From Nocardioides sp. zg-1230 (GTDB lineage Bacteria; Actinomycetota; Actinomycetes; Propionibacteriales; Nocardioidaceae), in contig NZ_JABJQZ010000008.1 of NCBI RefSeq assembly GCF_013155335.1, forward strand, positions 248,001 to 312,000: a DNA stretch of 64,000 bases, in the 5' to 3' direction. Position numbers and translations under genes: made by a program. The notes under the pieces are model-generated. The model had not been told where the DNA came from, made no database searches, and worked only from the letters and a program-made list of their open reading frames with translations. Positions 50,572-58,766 of the stretch are shown here, piece by piece. Every line of letters starts with the position of its first letter. The first letter of the stretch is position 1.

Positions 50572-52361
50572 CGGGAGAGCTCCTCCTCGACGACCGACGG
50601 GTCGAGCTTGGTGAAGACCGGCGTGGGCTTGTCGACCTTCGCCCCGACCACGACCGGGCGTGACTCCCACGCCGGCGTCGAGGTGTACTCACCGGTGATG
50701 ACCGAGTACGACATGTGGCCGGCGCCGTTGTCGGTCTCGAGCTCCTCCACCTGCTCGATGCGCGGCATCGGCATGAAGTCGCCCTCGCCGCCGAGCACCG
50801 CGTGCACCTTGTTGGCCGCGTGCGGGAGGAACGGGGAGAGCAGCGTGTTGCAGTCGCTCACGCACTGCGCCGCGACGTGCAGCACGGTGCCGAGCCGCTC
50901 GCGCTGGGCGTCGTCCTTCATCTTGTAGGGCTCGGTGACGGTGAGGTACTTGTTGACCTCGCCGACGACCCGCATCGCCTCGGCGATGGCCGCGCGCAGA
51001 CGGTGCTTCTCCACCAGGCCGCCGACGGTCGCGAAGCCCTCGCGCACGGTCGCGAGCACCTGCTCGTCGACCTCCTCCAGCGGGCCGGCTGCGGGGATCT
51101 CGCCGAAGTTCTTGGCGATCATCGTGGCGGTGCGATTGACCAGGTTGCCCCAGCCCGCGACGAGCTCGGAGTTGTTGCGGGTGACGAAGTCGGACCAGGT
51201 GAACGCGGCGTCGGAGGTCTCGGGTCCCGCGGCGCAGATGTAGTAGCGCAGCGCGTCCGGGCCGTAGCGGGCGAGGAAGTCGCCGACGTAGATGACGTTG
51301 CCGCGGCTGGTGGAGAACTGGGAGTCGCCGAAGGTGAGGAACTCGCTCGAGACCACCTCGGTGGGCAGGTTGAGCGTGCCGTACGTCCCCGGCTCGCCAC
51401 CCTTGTCGCCCTTCCCGTTGTAGGCCAGCAGCTCGGCCGGCCAGATCTGGGAGTGGAAGACGATGTTGTCCTTGCCCATGAAGTAGTACGACTCGGCGTC
51501 GGCGTCGTTCCACCACTCGCGCCACTTGTCTGGCTCACCGAAGCGGCGGGCCCACTCGATGGAGGCGGACAGGTAGCCGATGACGGCGTCGAACCAGACG
51601 TAGAGGCGCTTGGTCGGCTGGTCCTCCCAGCCCGGGACCGGGATGCCCCAGTCGATGTCGCGGGTCATCGCGCGCGGCCGGATCTCCTTGAGGATGTTCT
51701 GGCTGAACTTGATGACGTTGGGGCGCCACAGGCCGGTCGCCTCACGCTGGTCGAGCCACTCCCCCAGCGCCCCGGCGAGCGCCGGCAGGTCGAGGAACCA
51801 GTGCTGCGTGTCCTTGAACTCCGGGGTCTCCCCGTTGATCTTCGAGCGCGGGTCGATCAGGTCGGTCGGGTCGAGCTGGTTGCCGCAGTTGTCGCACTGG
51901 TCGCCGCGCGCCGCGGTGTACTTGCAGATGGGGCAGGTGCCCTCGATGTAGCGGTCGGGCAGGGTGCGACCCGTGGAGGGGCTGATCGCCGTCTTGGTGG
52001 TCTCCTCGACCATGTAGCCGTTGCGGCGGCACGTCTCGAACATCTCCTGCACCACCGCGTAGTGGTTGCCGGTGGTGGTGCGGGTGAAGAGGTCGTACGA
52101 CAGGCCGAGGCCGCAGAGGTCGTCGACGATCACCTGGTTGTACTTGTCGACCAGCTCGCGGGCGGGCAGCCCCTCGTTGTCGGCCAGCACCAGGATCGGC
52201 GTGCCGTGCTCGTCGGTGCCGCTGACCATCAGGACGTCGTGTCCCGCCATCCGCATGAACCGGCTGAAGACGTCGGAGGGCACGCCGAAACCGGCGACGT
52301 GGCCGATGTGGCGCGGGCCGTTGGTGTACGGCCAGGCGACGGCGGACAGGACACGAGTCAT
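50568..52361 (-). CDS. metG: Methionyl-tRNA synthetase
   Basis: Charges tRNA-Met for initiation and elongation. The 597-residue class I enzyme has the HIGH motif as RHIGH near residue 18, one zinc knuckle (CPICKYTAARGDQCDNC near 143-159), VWFDAVIGYLSA near 265 and the KMSKS-equivalent QFSTSRG near 349, in which the usual first Lys is Gln. There is no C-terminal tRNA-binding (OB) domain. ATG at 52361 has TAGGCT (52374-52369) 7 nt upstream and no ribosome site, so it is probably leaderless. Confidence 0.96.
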   Translation of the reverse strand: MTRVLSAVAWPYTNGPRHIGHVAGFGVPSDVFSRFMRMAGHDVLMVSGTDEHGTPILVLADNEGLPARELVDKYNQVIVDDLCGLGLSYDLFTRTTTGNHYAVVQEMFETCRRNGYMVEETTKTAISPSTGRTLPDRYIEGTCPICKYTAARGDQCDNCGNQLDPTDLIDPRSKINGETPEFKDTQHWFLDLPALAGALGEWLDQREATGLWRPNVIKFSQNILKEIRPRAMTRDIDWGIPVPGWEDQPTKRLYVWFDAVIGYLSASIEWARRFGEPDKWREWWNDADAESYYFMGKDNIVFHSQIWPAELLAYNGKGDKGGEPGTYGTLNLPTEVVSSEFLTFGDSQFSTSRGNVIYVGDFLARYGPDALRYYICAAGPETSDAAFTWSDFVTRNNSELVAGWGNLVNRTATMIAKNFGEIPAAGPLEEVDEQVLATVREGFATVGGLVEKHRLRAAIAEAMRVVGEVNKYLTVTEPYKMKDDAQRERLGTVLHVAAQCVSDCNTLLSPFLPHAANKVHAVLGGEGDFMPMPRIEQVEELETDNGAGHMSYSVITGEYTSTPAWESRPVVVGAKVDKPTPVFTKLDPSVVEEELSR

Positions 52362-52469
52362 GGGCGCAAGCCTAGTGAGGCACACCGACCGGTCCCGAGC
52401 CGGTCCTGAGTGCGGCACGCGGGGATCGCCCAGCACCTAGGGTGGCGCCGACGGTCCGTGGGAGGTGGG

Positions 52470-54053
52470 ATGTCGGTCGACCTGGTGCTCATGCTGTCGG
52501 CGGCCGCGGCCGGTGGCCTGCTGGCACATGCCCTGCGCCTGCCGCCGATGGTCGGCTTCCTGGTCGCCGGCTTCGCCATGGCCGGGGCGGGTGTGACCGG
52601 GACGTCTGCGCTGGACGCGCTGGCGGAGCTCGGAGTGGTGCTGCTGCTCTTCGCGATCGGGCTCAAGTTCGACGTGCGCGTGCTCGTACGCCGCGAAGTG
52701 CTGGGGGTGGGTGCCGTGCACGCCCTCCTGAGCATCGGGTTGGTGCTGACCGTGCTCGCGACAGCTGGCGCCCTCGGGCTCCGCCTGCTCGCGGGAGTCG
52801 AGGTCACCGACCTGCTGCTGGTCGCCCTCGCCCTGTCGTTCTCCAGCACGGTGGTCGCGGTCAAGGTCCTCGAGGAGCAGAACGCGACACGTTCGCTCCA
52901 CGGGCGCACGACCATCGGCATCCTGGTCGTCCAGGACCTGGTCGCCGTGGCCGCACTCGCCGTCGTCGAGGGCGAGGCCCCCAGCTGGTGGGCGCCGCTG
53001 CTCCTGCTCCTGGTGCCCGCCTCCTGGCTGGTCCGCCGCATGCTCGACGGGCTCGACCACGGCGAGCTCCTCACGCTCGTCGGAATCACCCTCGCGCTCG
53101 TCCCCGGCTACGCCCTGTTCGACGCCGCCGGGCTCAAGGGAGACCTCGGGGCCCTCGCAGTCGGCGTCCTGCTGGCACCCTCGTCGAGGGCGGAGGAGCT
53201 GGCCAAGTCCATCTTCTCGGTCAAGGAACTGCTCCAAGTCGCCTTCTTCCTGTCCGTCGGCCTGCATGGAGCACCCGACCCGTCAGGCATCGCCCTTGCG
53301 TTGGCTCTCGTCGCGCTGGTGCCACTCAAGGCCGTCCTGTTCGCGCTGCTCCTGCGGGCCTCCGGCTTCCGGGTCCGCACGGCGACCCGGGCGGCCGCCT
53401 CCCTCGGGAGCTTCTCGGAGTTCGCGCTCATCGTCGTCGTCGCGGCGACCGCTGCCGACGCCGTCGATCGCGAGTGGCTCGCCACGATCTCGACGGCCGT
53501 CGCCATGAGCTTCGTCGTCGCATCAGTCACGAGCGCCGCGGTGGACCTCCTGTCGTCCTCTGCGTCGCGCCGGGTGGCAGACCCCGCGCGGCTCCATCCG
53601 GAGGAACGACCCATCGACCTGGGACGCGCCGATGCGTTGGTGCTGGGCATGGGGCGCCTCGGCCGAGCAGCGAGCGGGCGGCTCGTCGACACGTACGGCC
53701 TGCGCGCCACCGGTGTCGACTCCGACGCCACGCGGGTGGACGACCTGCGCGCCGAGGGTCTCCACGTCGTCGAGGGGGACGCCACCGACCCGCTCTTCTG
53801 GGCACGCGTCAGCGACGAGGGCACCGTACGCCTCGTCGTCCTGGCAATGCCGTTCCACGGCAGCAACGTCGCGGCCCTCGACCAGCTCCGTCGCAGCGGG
53901 TTCGGTGGAGCGGTGACGGCGGTGACTCGTTACGACGAGGAGGTCGCCCACCTCGCAGAGCGCGCCGCTGTCGTCGGTCTCTACGACGCAGCGGGCGCCG
54001 AGCTGGCGGACCAGGCCGTGCGCGCCGCCGGCCCGGACCCCGGCATCAGCTGA
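52470..54053 (+). CDS. CPA2-type cation:proton antiporter with RCK (TrkA-N) domain
   Basis: The 527-residue product has about twelve membrane helices in residues 1-375, with LPPMVGFLVAGFAMAGAGV near 24, LAELGVVLLLFAIGLKFD near 50 and ALSFSSTVVAVKVLEE near 125, as in KefB/KefC-like potassium or sodium efflux antiporters. A cytoplasmic nucleotide-binding RCK domain follows (DALVLGMGRLGRAASGRLVDTYGL near 403; GDATDPLFWARV near 450). It probably exports K+ or Na+ in exchange for protons. ATG follows GGGAGGTGGG directly. A TAGGGT box at 52438-52443 is a possible -10. Confidence 0.92.
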   Translation: MSVDLVLMLSAAAAGGLLAHALRLPPMVGFLVAGFAMAGAGVTGTSALDALAELGVVLLLFAIGLKFDVRVLVRREVLGVGAVHALLSIGLVLTVLATAGALGLRLLAGVEVTDLLLVALALSFSSTVVAVKVLEEQNATRSLHGRTTIGILVVQDLVAVAALAVVEGEAPSWWAPLLLLLVPASWLVRRMLDGLDHGELLTLVGITLALVPGYALFDAAGLKGDLGALAVGVLLAPSSRAEELAKSIFSVKELLQVAFFLSVGLHGAPDPSGIALALALVALVPLKAVLFALLLRASGFRVRTATRAAASLGSFSEFALIVVVAATAADAVDREWLATISTAVAMSFVVASVTSAAVDLLSSSASRRVADPARLHPEERPIDLGRADALVLGMGRLGRAASGRLVDTYGLRATGVDSDATRVDDLRAEGLHVVEGDATDPLFWARVSDEGTVRLVVLAMPFHGSNVAALDQLRRSGFGGAVTAVTRYDEEVAHLAERAAVVGLYDAAGAELADQAVRAAGPDPGIS

Positions 54054-54654
54054 AGTCGAGGTCGCCCGTGCGGGAGCGCTTGAGCTCGTAGAAGTAGGGG
54101 AACTTCGCGACGGCGACGGCGCCGTCCCAGAGCTCGCCGGCCTCCTCGCCGCGCGGGATCTTGGAGAGCACCGGACCGAAGAACGCCGAGCCGTTGATGT
54201 GGATGGTCGGCGTGCCGACGTCGTCGCCGACGGCGTCCATGCCCTCGTGGTGGCTCTTCGCCACCGCGTCGTCGAGGGACGCGTCGTCCCACGCGTCGAT
54301 CAGGTCGGCGGGCAGGCCCACGTCGGCCAGCGAGGCGGCGACGGTGTCCCGCGACAGCTCCTCGCCGTTGTTGTGCCGCCGCGTGCCGATGGCGGTGTAC
54401 CACTCACCCAGGGTCGCGTTGTCGTGGAGCTCGGCGATCTTGATCGCGACGCGCACCGGCTTCTCGGTGCCCTGGAGCATCTCGCGGTAGTCGGCGGGGA
54501 TGTCCTTGTCCTTGTTGAGGTAGGCCAGCGACATCACGTGCCACTGCACGTCGATGTCGCGGACCTGCTCGACCTCGCGAATCCAGCGCGAGGTGATCCA
54601 GGCGAACGGGCAGAGCGGGTCGAACCAGAGATCAGCGGTAGCCATGCCAGGCAC
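54046..54654 (-). CDS. DsbA-fold, mycothiol-dependent nitroreductase-like protein (Rv2466c family)
   Basis: The 202-residue product has a thioredoxin-fold start LWFDPLCPFAWITSRWI with a single redox Cys near residue 14, then helical insertions and the cis-Pro strand VGTPTIHINGSAFFGPVL near 148. This matches DsbA-family proteins related to Rv2466c, which acts with mycothiol. The second active-site Cys of the CxxC motif is replaced (CPFAW), which fits a monothiol mechanism. GTG at 54654 is preferred to the ATG at 54645 because GGAGG lies 7 nt upstream. It ends 8 nt inside the convergent antiporter gene. Confidence 0.85.
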   Translation of the reverse strand: MPGMATADLWFDPLCPFAWITSRWIREVEQVRDIDVQWHVMSLAYLNKDKDIPADYREMLQGTEKPVRVAIKIAELHDNATLGEWYTAIGTRRHNNGEELSRDTVAASLADVGLPADLIDAWDDASLDDAVAKSHHEGMDAVGDDVGTPTIHINGSAFFGPVLSKIPRGEEAGELWDGAVAVAKFPYFYELKRSRTGDLDFS

Positions 54655-54705
54655 AAGTGCCCCTCCGACGCTGGTATTCCTCGAGCCCGGTGGCAGGATG
54701 CCCGC

Positions 54706-57258
54706 ATGCCTGGAACCAACCTCACCCGGGACGAGGCCGCCACCCGCGCCGCCCTCCTGGACGTCACGGCGTACACCGTCGACCTGGACCTGACGTCAGC
54801 CACCCAGCCGGACGAGACCACCTTCGTCTCCACCACCACGCTGGAGTTCACCTGCCGGCAGCCCGGCACCGACACGTTCGCCGACCTCGTCGCCCCCCAC
54901 GTCCGCGAGATCACGCTCAACGGACGCAGCCTCGACCCCACCACGGCGTACGCCGACAACCGCATCGCGCTCGACGGCCTCGAGGCGACCAACACGCTCG
55001 TCGTGACCGCCGACTGCGCCTACTCCAACACCGGCGAGGGCCTGCACCGCTTCGTCGACCCGGCCGACGACAAGGTCTACCTCTACAGCCAGTTCGAGGT
55101 GCCCGACGCCCGCCGCGTGTTCACCACCTTCGAGCAGCCCGACCTGAAGGCCGTCTTCACCTTCAACGTCACCGCGCCGTCGCACTGGGTGGTCGTCTCC
55201 AACGCCGCCACTCCCGAGCCGGTCGAGGCTGGGAACGGCGCGTCGGTGTGGCGCTTTCCCACCACCAAGCGGATGTCGACCTACATCACCGCGATCGTCG
55301 CCGGTGAGTACCACGGCGAGTTCGACACCTACGAGGGCAAGTTCGGCACGATCCCGCTCGGCCACTACTGCCGCCAGTCGCTCAAGGAGCACATGGACAC
55401 GGCCGAGCTGGTCAAGCTCACCAAGCAGAGCTTCGAGTGGTTCGAGGAGCAGTTCGACTACCCCTACCCGTTCGGGAAGTACGACCAGCTCTACGTCCCC
55501 GAGTACAACGCCGGGGCGATGGAGAACGCCGGCTGCGTGACGTTGCGCGACGAGTACCTCCCCCGCAGCCGCCAGCCGCGCTCGTTCTTCGAGTTCCGCG
55601 CCTCCGTCATCACCCACGAGATGGCCCACATGTGGTTCGGCGACCTCGTCACCATGAAGTGGTGGGACGACCTCTGGCTCAACGAGTCGTTCGCCGAGTG
55701 GGCCTGCTACTGGTGCGAGGCCAACGCCACCGAGTTCACCGACGCCTGGACCGGGTTCGCCAACGCCCGCAAGCAGACCGGCTACCGCGCCGACCAGCTG
55801 CCCTCGACCCACCCGATCGCGGCCGACAACGTCGACCTGCACGCGGTCGAGGTCAACTTCGACATGATCACCTACGCCAAGGGCGCCTCGGTGCTCAAGC
55901 AGCTCGTGGCGTGGGTCGGCATCGAGCCCTTCCTCGAGGGCCTGCGCGCCTACTTCAAGGAGTGGGAGTACGGGAACCCCGAGTTCAAGGACCTGCTCAC
56001 CACCTTGGAGAAGTCCTCGGGCCGTGAGCTGCAGGGCTGGGCGCAGGAATGGCTCCAGACGGCCGGCGTCAACACCCTCGCCCCGTCGTTCGAGCTCGAC
56101 GGCGCCGGCGCCTACTCGTCCTTCGCGGTCAGCCAGACGGCCCACGAGGACTGGCCGACGCTGCGCCGCCACCGCCTCGGCATCGGCCTGTACGACGAGG
56201 TAGGTGGCCGGCTCGTCCGGCGCGACTACCTCGAGATCGACGTCGAGGGCGCCAGCACCGAGGTGCCCGAGCTCATCGGCGTGAAGCAGCCGGCGCTGCT
56301 GCTGCTCAACGACGAGGACCACGCCTACGCCAAGATCCGCCTCGACGAGCGGTCGCTGGCCACCGCGATCGGGTCGCTGTCCACCTTCGAGGACTCGCTG
56401 CCGCGGGCGCTCGTCTGGGGCGCCGCGTGGGACATGACCCGCGACGGCGAGATGCGCACCCGCGACTGGGCCGACCTGGTCCTGGCCAACATCGGCCAGG
56501 AGAGCGACGCATGGGCGGTGACCCGGATCCCGGCGTCCACCGCGCTCGCGATCAGCTTCTACTCCGACCCCGCGCACCGCGGTGAGCTGAAGGCAGCCTG
56601 GGAGAAGGGCCTGCGCGAGCTGCTGCTCGCCGCGGAGCCCGGCAGCGACCACCAGCTCACCTTCGCCCGGTCCTACGCCGGCGCCGCCCACAGCGACGCC
56701 GCGCTCGACGACCTCATCGGCCTCCTCGACGGGTCGTTCGAGGTCGAGGGCCTCGCCGTCGACCAGGACATGCGCTGGGCGCTCATCACGGCCCTTGCGA
56801 AGCAGGGTCGCTTCGGCGACGCCGAGATCGACGCCGAGCTCGAGGTCGACAGGACCATCTCGGGCAAGGAGCAGGCAGCCGCGGCCCGCGCCGCCCAGCC
56901 GACCGCGGAGGCCAAGGCGGCCGCGTGGGACGCGCTCCTCGACCCCACGACGCCCAACGAGACGTCGCGCGAGATCGCGTTCTCGATCTTCCGCTTCGGC
57001 CAGGAGGACGTGCTCGAGCCGTACCTGGAGAAGTTCCTCACCGCGTCGGAGACGCTCGTCGACGTGCTGGGCTTCCACAAGGCCTCGACGATCCTCGAGT
57101 ACGGCTTCCCCCGGCCGCTCGGCTCGGAGGCCACGCTTACCCGGCTCGACGAGTGGCTCGCGGACAGCTCGGCGCCCAAGCAGGCGCAGCGCTACGTCGG
57201 CGAGGCGCGCGCGGAGATCGCCCGCGCGCTGGCGGCGCAGCGCTACGACGCCCGCTGA
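54706..57258 (+). CDS. pepN: Aminopeptidase N (M1 metallopeptidase)
   Basis: Releases N-terminal residues from peptides in the cytoplasm. The 850-residue product has an N-terminal beta domain, the substrate-binding GAMEN motif near residue 271, and the zinc site HEMAHMWFGDLVTMKWWDDLWLNE split as HExxH near 304 and the distal Glu 18 residues later. A catalytic Tyr region (VNFDMITYAKGASVL) lies near 385, followed by a long ERAP1-like helical C-terminal domain. A CAGGAT box (54694-54699) 6 nt before the ATG suggests leaderless expression. A strong hairpin follows the stop. Confidence 0.96.
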   Translation: MPGTNLTRDEAATRAALLDVTAYTVDLDLTSATQPDETTFVSTTTLEFTCRQPGTDTFADLVAPHVREITLNGRSLDPTTAYADNRIALDGLEATNTLVVTADCAYSNTGEGLHRFVDPADDKVYLYSQFEVPDARRVFTTFEQPDLKAVFTFNVTAPSHWVVVSNAATPEPVEAGNGASVWRFPTTKRMSTYITAIVAGEYHGEFDTYEGKFGTIPLGHYCRQSLKEHMDTAELVKLTKQSFEWFEEQFDYPYPFGKYDQLYVPEYNAGAMENAGCVTLRDEYLPRSRQPRSFFEFRASVITHEMAHMWFGDLVTMKWWDDLWLNESFAEWACYWCEANATEFTDAWTGFANARKQTGYRADQLPSTHPIAADNVDLHAVEVNFDMITYAKGASVLKQLVAWVGIEPFLEGLRAYFKEWEYGNPEFKDLLTTLEKSSGRELQGWAQEWLQTAGVNTLAPSFELDGAGAYSSFAVSQTAHEDWPTLRRHRLGIGLYDEVGGRLVRRDYLEIDVEGASTEVPELIGVKQPALLLLNDEDHAYAKIRLDERSLATAIGSLSTFEDSLPRALVWGAAWDMTRDGEMRTRDWADLVLANIGQESDAWAVTRIPASTALAISFYSDPAHRGELKAAWEKGLRELLLAAEPGSDHQLTFARSYAGAAHSDAALDDLIGLLDGSFEVEGLAVDQDMRWALITALAKQGRFGDAEIDAELEVDRTISGKEQAAAARAAQPTAEAKAAAWDALLDPTTPNETSREIAFSIFRFGQEDVLEPYLEKFLTASETLVDVLGFHKASTILEYGFPRPLGSEATLTRLDEWLADSSAPKQAQRYVGEARAEIARALAAQRYDAR

Positions 57259-57273
57259 CCGGTTCCAGAGCAC

Positions 57274-57318
57274 ACGGCGGAGCCCTGAAGTCACCCGATG
57301 ACCTCAGGGCTCCGCCGT
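57274..57318 (+). terminator. Strong hairpin terminator after pepN
   Basis: ACGGCGGAGCCCTGA (57274-57288) and TCAGGGCTCCGCCGT (57304-57318) form a perfect 15-bp stem with a 15-nt loop that can itself pair GTC/GAC. It starts 16 nt after the pepN stop. No T-run follows. The next gene starts 24 nt later, so the hairpin separates the two transcripts or forms part of the second leader. Confidence 0.8.
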
Positions 57319-57341
57319 CCTCACGTCGAGAGGAGCTGGCG

Positions 57342-57968
57342 GTGACCGACCCCGCCCTGCTGGCGCTGCACGCCGTACGGCTGCTGGGCTTCGCGGACAC
57401 GGCGCGAGTGGCCGCGCGCTACCGGCTCGATCGCGACGGCGTCGGGTCGCACCTCGAGGACCTCCGGGCCCGCGGCTGGGTGACCAGGAGCGAGTTCGCC
57501 GGGACCAGCGGCTGGTCCCTCACCGACCGCGGCCGATGCGAGGACGAGCGACTGCTCGCCACCGAGCTGGACGCCACCGGCGCTCGTGACGCCGTGGCGG
57601 AGGCCCACACGCTCTTCCTCCCGCTCAACGGCCGGCTCCTCGACGCGGTGACGCGGTGGCAGCTGCGTCCGGTCGGCGCGAACGCGTTCGCGGCCAACGA
57701 CCACAGCGACTTCCGTTGGGACGACCGTGTCCTGGCCTCACTGGCGGCGATCGGTCGCCGGCTCGGCCACCTCGAGGCCGAGCTCGTCGGCGCGCTGCCG
57801 AGGTTCGCGGGCTACGTGTCGCGGTACGACGCCGCGCTGGCGCGGTCGGTGGGTGGGCAGCACCGGTGGGTCGACGGTGTCGGCATCGACTCGTGCCACG
57901 TCGTGTGGATGCAGCTGCACGAAGATCTCATCGCCACGCTCGGGCTCGAGCGTCGCGCCGGGGGGTGA
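57342..57968 (+). CDS. Winged-helix DNA-binding-like protein of unknown role
   Basis: The 208-residue product starts with a ~75-residue winged-helix-like region (LLALHAVRLLGFADTARVAARY, then GVGSHLEDLRARGWV and GWSLTDRGRCEDERLL), similar to MarR/PadR-type domains. A helical C-terminal region follows that contains FRWDDRVLASLAAIGRRLGH near 125 and a conserved-looking GVGIDSCHVVWMQLHEDL near 185. I do not recognise a named family for the C-terminal part. GTG at 57342 has GAGAGGAG 6 nt upstream. It converges with the DUF5130 gene, leaving only 7 nt between stops. Confidence 0.7.
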   Translation: MTDPALLALHAVRLLGFADTARVAARYRLDRDGVGSHLEDLRARGWVTRSEFAGTSGWSLTDRGRCEDERLLATELDATGARDAVAEAHTLFLPLNGRLLDAVTRWQLRPVGANAFAANDHSDFRWDDRVLASLAAIGRRLGHLEAELVGALPRFAGYVSRYDAALARSVGGQHRWVDGVGIDSCHVVWMQLHEDLIATLGLERRAGG

Positions 57969-57975
57969 CCAGCCC

Positions 57976-58389
57976 TCAGGCGTGGAGGGTCTTCTGCGGC
58001 CGGGCGTGCTCGGCGAGCATGGCGATGCCGCGCTGGAGACCGACCAGCAGGTTGCCGGCGGCGAACTCCGACGACATGGCCAGGACGGCGAGCTCGACCT
58101 CGGCGTCGCTGAGGTGTCGGCGTACTTCACCGCCGGTGACGACCTCGATGACGCGGCGGCGCGGGTCGACGAGCACCAGCACGCTGCGGGCCGGCACCAC
58201 GAGCCGGTTGTGGAGCCGGGTCGCCCAGGCGCGGGTGTCCTCGCCCTCCACCGGGCCGACGTAGACCGAGAACTCGAACCGGCAGGTCTGCTCGGCCAGA
58301 CGGATCGTCTTGTCGAGGGCGAGCCGGTCGGTCTCGCTCAGCACCTCACCAGCGGCCACTTGCGCCACCTGCTCGGGAGTCGTCGCCAT
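57976..58389 (-). CDS. DUF5130 (TPM-like) protein
   Basis: The 137-residue product has VLSETDRLALDKTIRLAEQTCRFEFSVYVG across residues 17-46 and a central SVLVLVDPRRRVIEVVTGGEVRRHL segment near 78, matching the TPM-type alpha/beta fold of the DUF5130 family in actinobacteria. Its function is unknown; TPM-fold proteins are often linked to envelope or photosystem repair. There is no signal peptide. Its start lies 44 nt inside the end of the upstream membrane-protein gene, so the two are co-expressed. Confidence 0.82.
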   Translation of the reverse strand: MATTPEQVAQVAAGEVLSETDRLALDKTIRLAEQTCRFEFSVYVGPVEGEDTRAWATRLHNRLVVPARSVLVLVDPRRRVIEVVTGGEVRRHLSDAEVELAVLAMSSEFAAGNLLVGLQRGIAMLAEHARPQKTLHA

Positions 58390-58735
58390 CGGGGGCGGGG
58401 AGCTCGGCGACGCCCTGGCGGGGTCCGCCGATCCACTGGACCTCGCCCGCCGAGTGGTCGGGCAGGAGCTTCTCGCCGCGGACCATGGCCGGCAGGTAGA
58501 CGGCGACCGCGATGAGCGCGAAGAGCAGCAGCGGGGCGCCGACGAACAGGCCCAGGGCGCCGAGCACGTCGAGGCTGGAGTGCTCGGTCTGGCCGCCCCA
58601 GCCCTCGGGGACGTCGGCGTGGGCCGGCGCCGCGAGCAGGGCGAGGACGGCGCCGGCGGCGAGGGCCGCGGCACGGCCCGTCCGGCGGGCACGCGGGCTG
58701 CGGGACGAGCGGGCGGGACTGACGTGCGTGGTCAC
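58346..58735 (-). CDS. Small secreted or membrane protein upstream of DUF5130
   Basis: The 129-residue product has a basic N-terminus, a signal-like hydrophobic helix (ALAAGAVLALLAAPAHA, about 20-40, with an AHA cleavage-type end), a short polar region and a second helix near residues 58-80 (ALGLFVGAPLLLFALIAVAVYL). A cytoplasmic-type tail follows. No family is recognised beyond co-occurrence with DUF5130. The GTG at 58735 is chosen because TACCCT (58748-58743) lies 7 nt upstream; an ATG at 58768 is possible but would overlap the divergent channel gene. Confidence 0.68.
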   Translation of the reverse strand: MTTHVSPARSSRSPRARRTGRAAALAAGAVLALLAAPAHADVPEGWGGQTEHSSLDVLGALGLFVGAPLLLFALIAVAVYLPAMVRGEKLLPDHSAGEVQWIGGPRQGVAELPAPDGDDSRAGGASGRW

Positions 58736-58766
58736 GGGCAACAGGGTATCGCCCATACTGGCCGGC

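Noticed and set aside
57274..57318. A small structured RNA gene after pepN
   Set aside because: A single perfect hairpin directly after a stop codon is explained by termination. No promoter or conserved RNA fold was seen.
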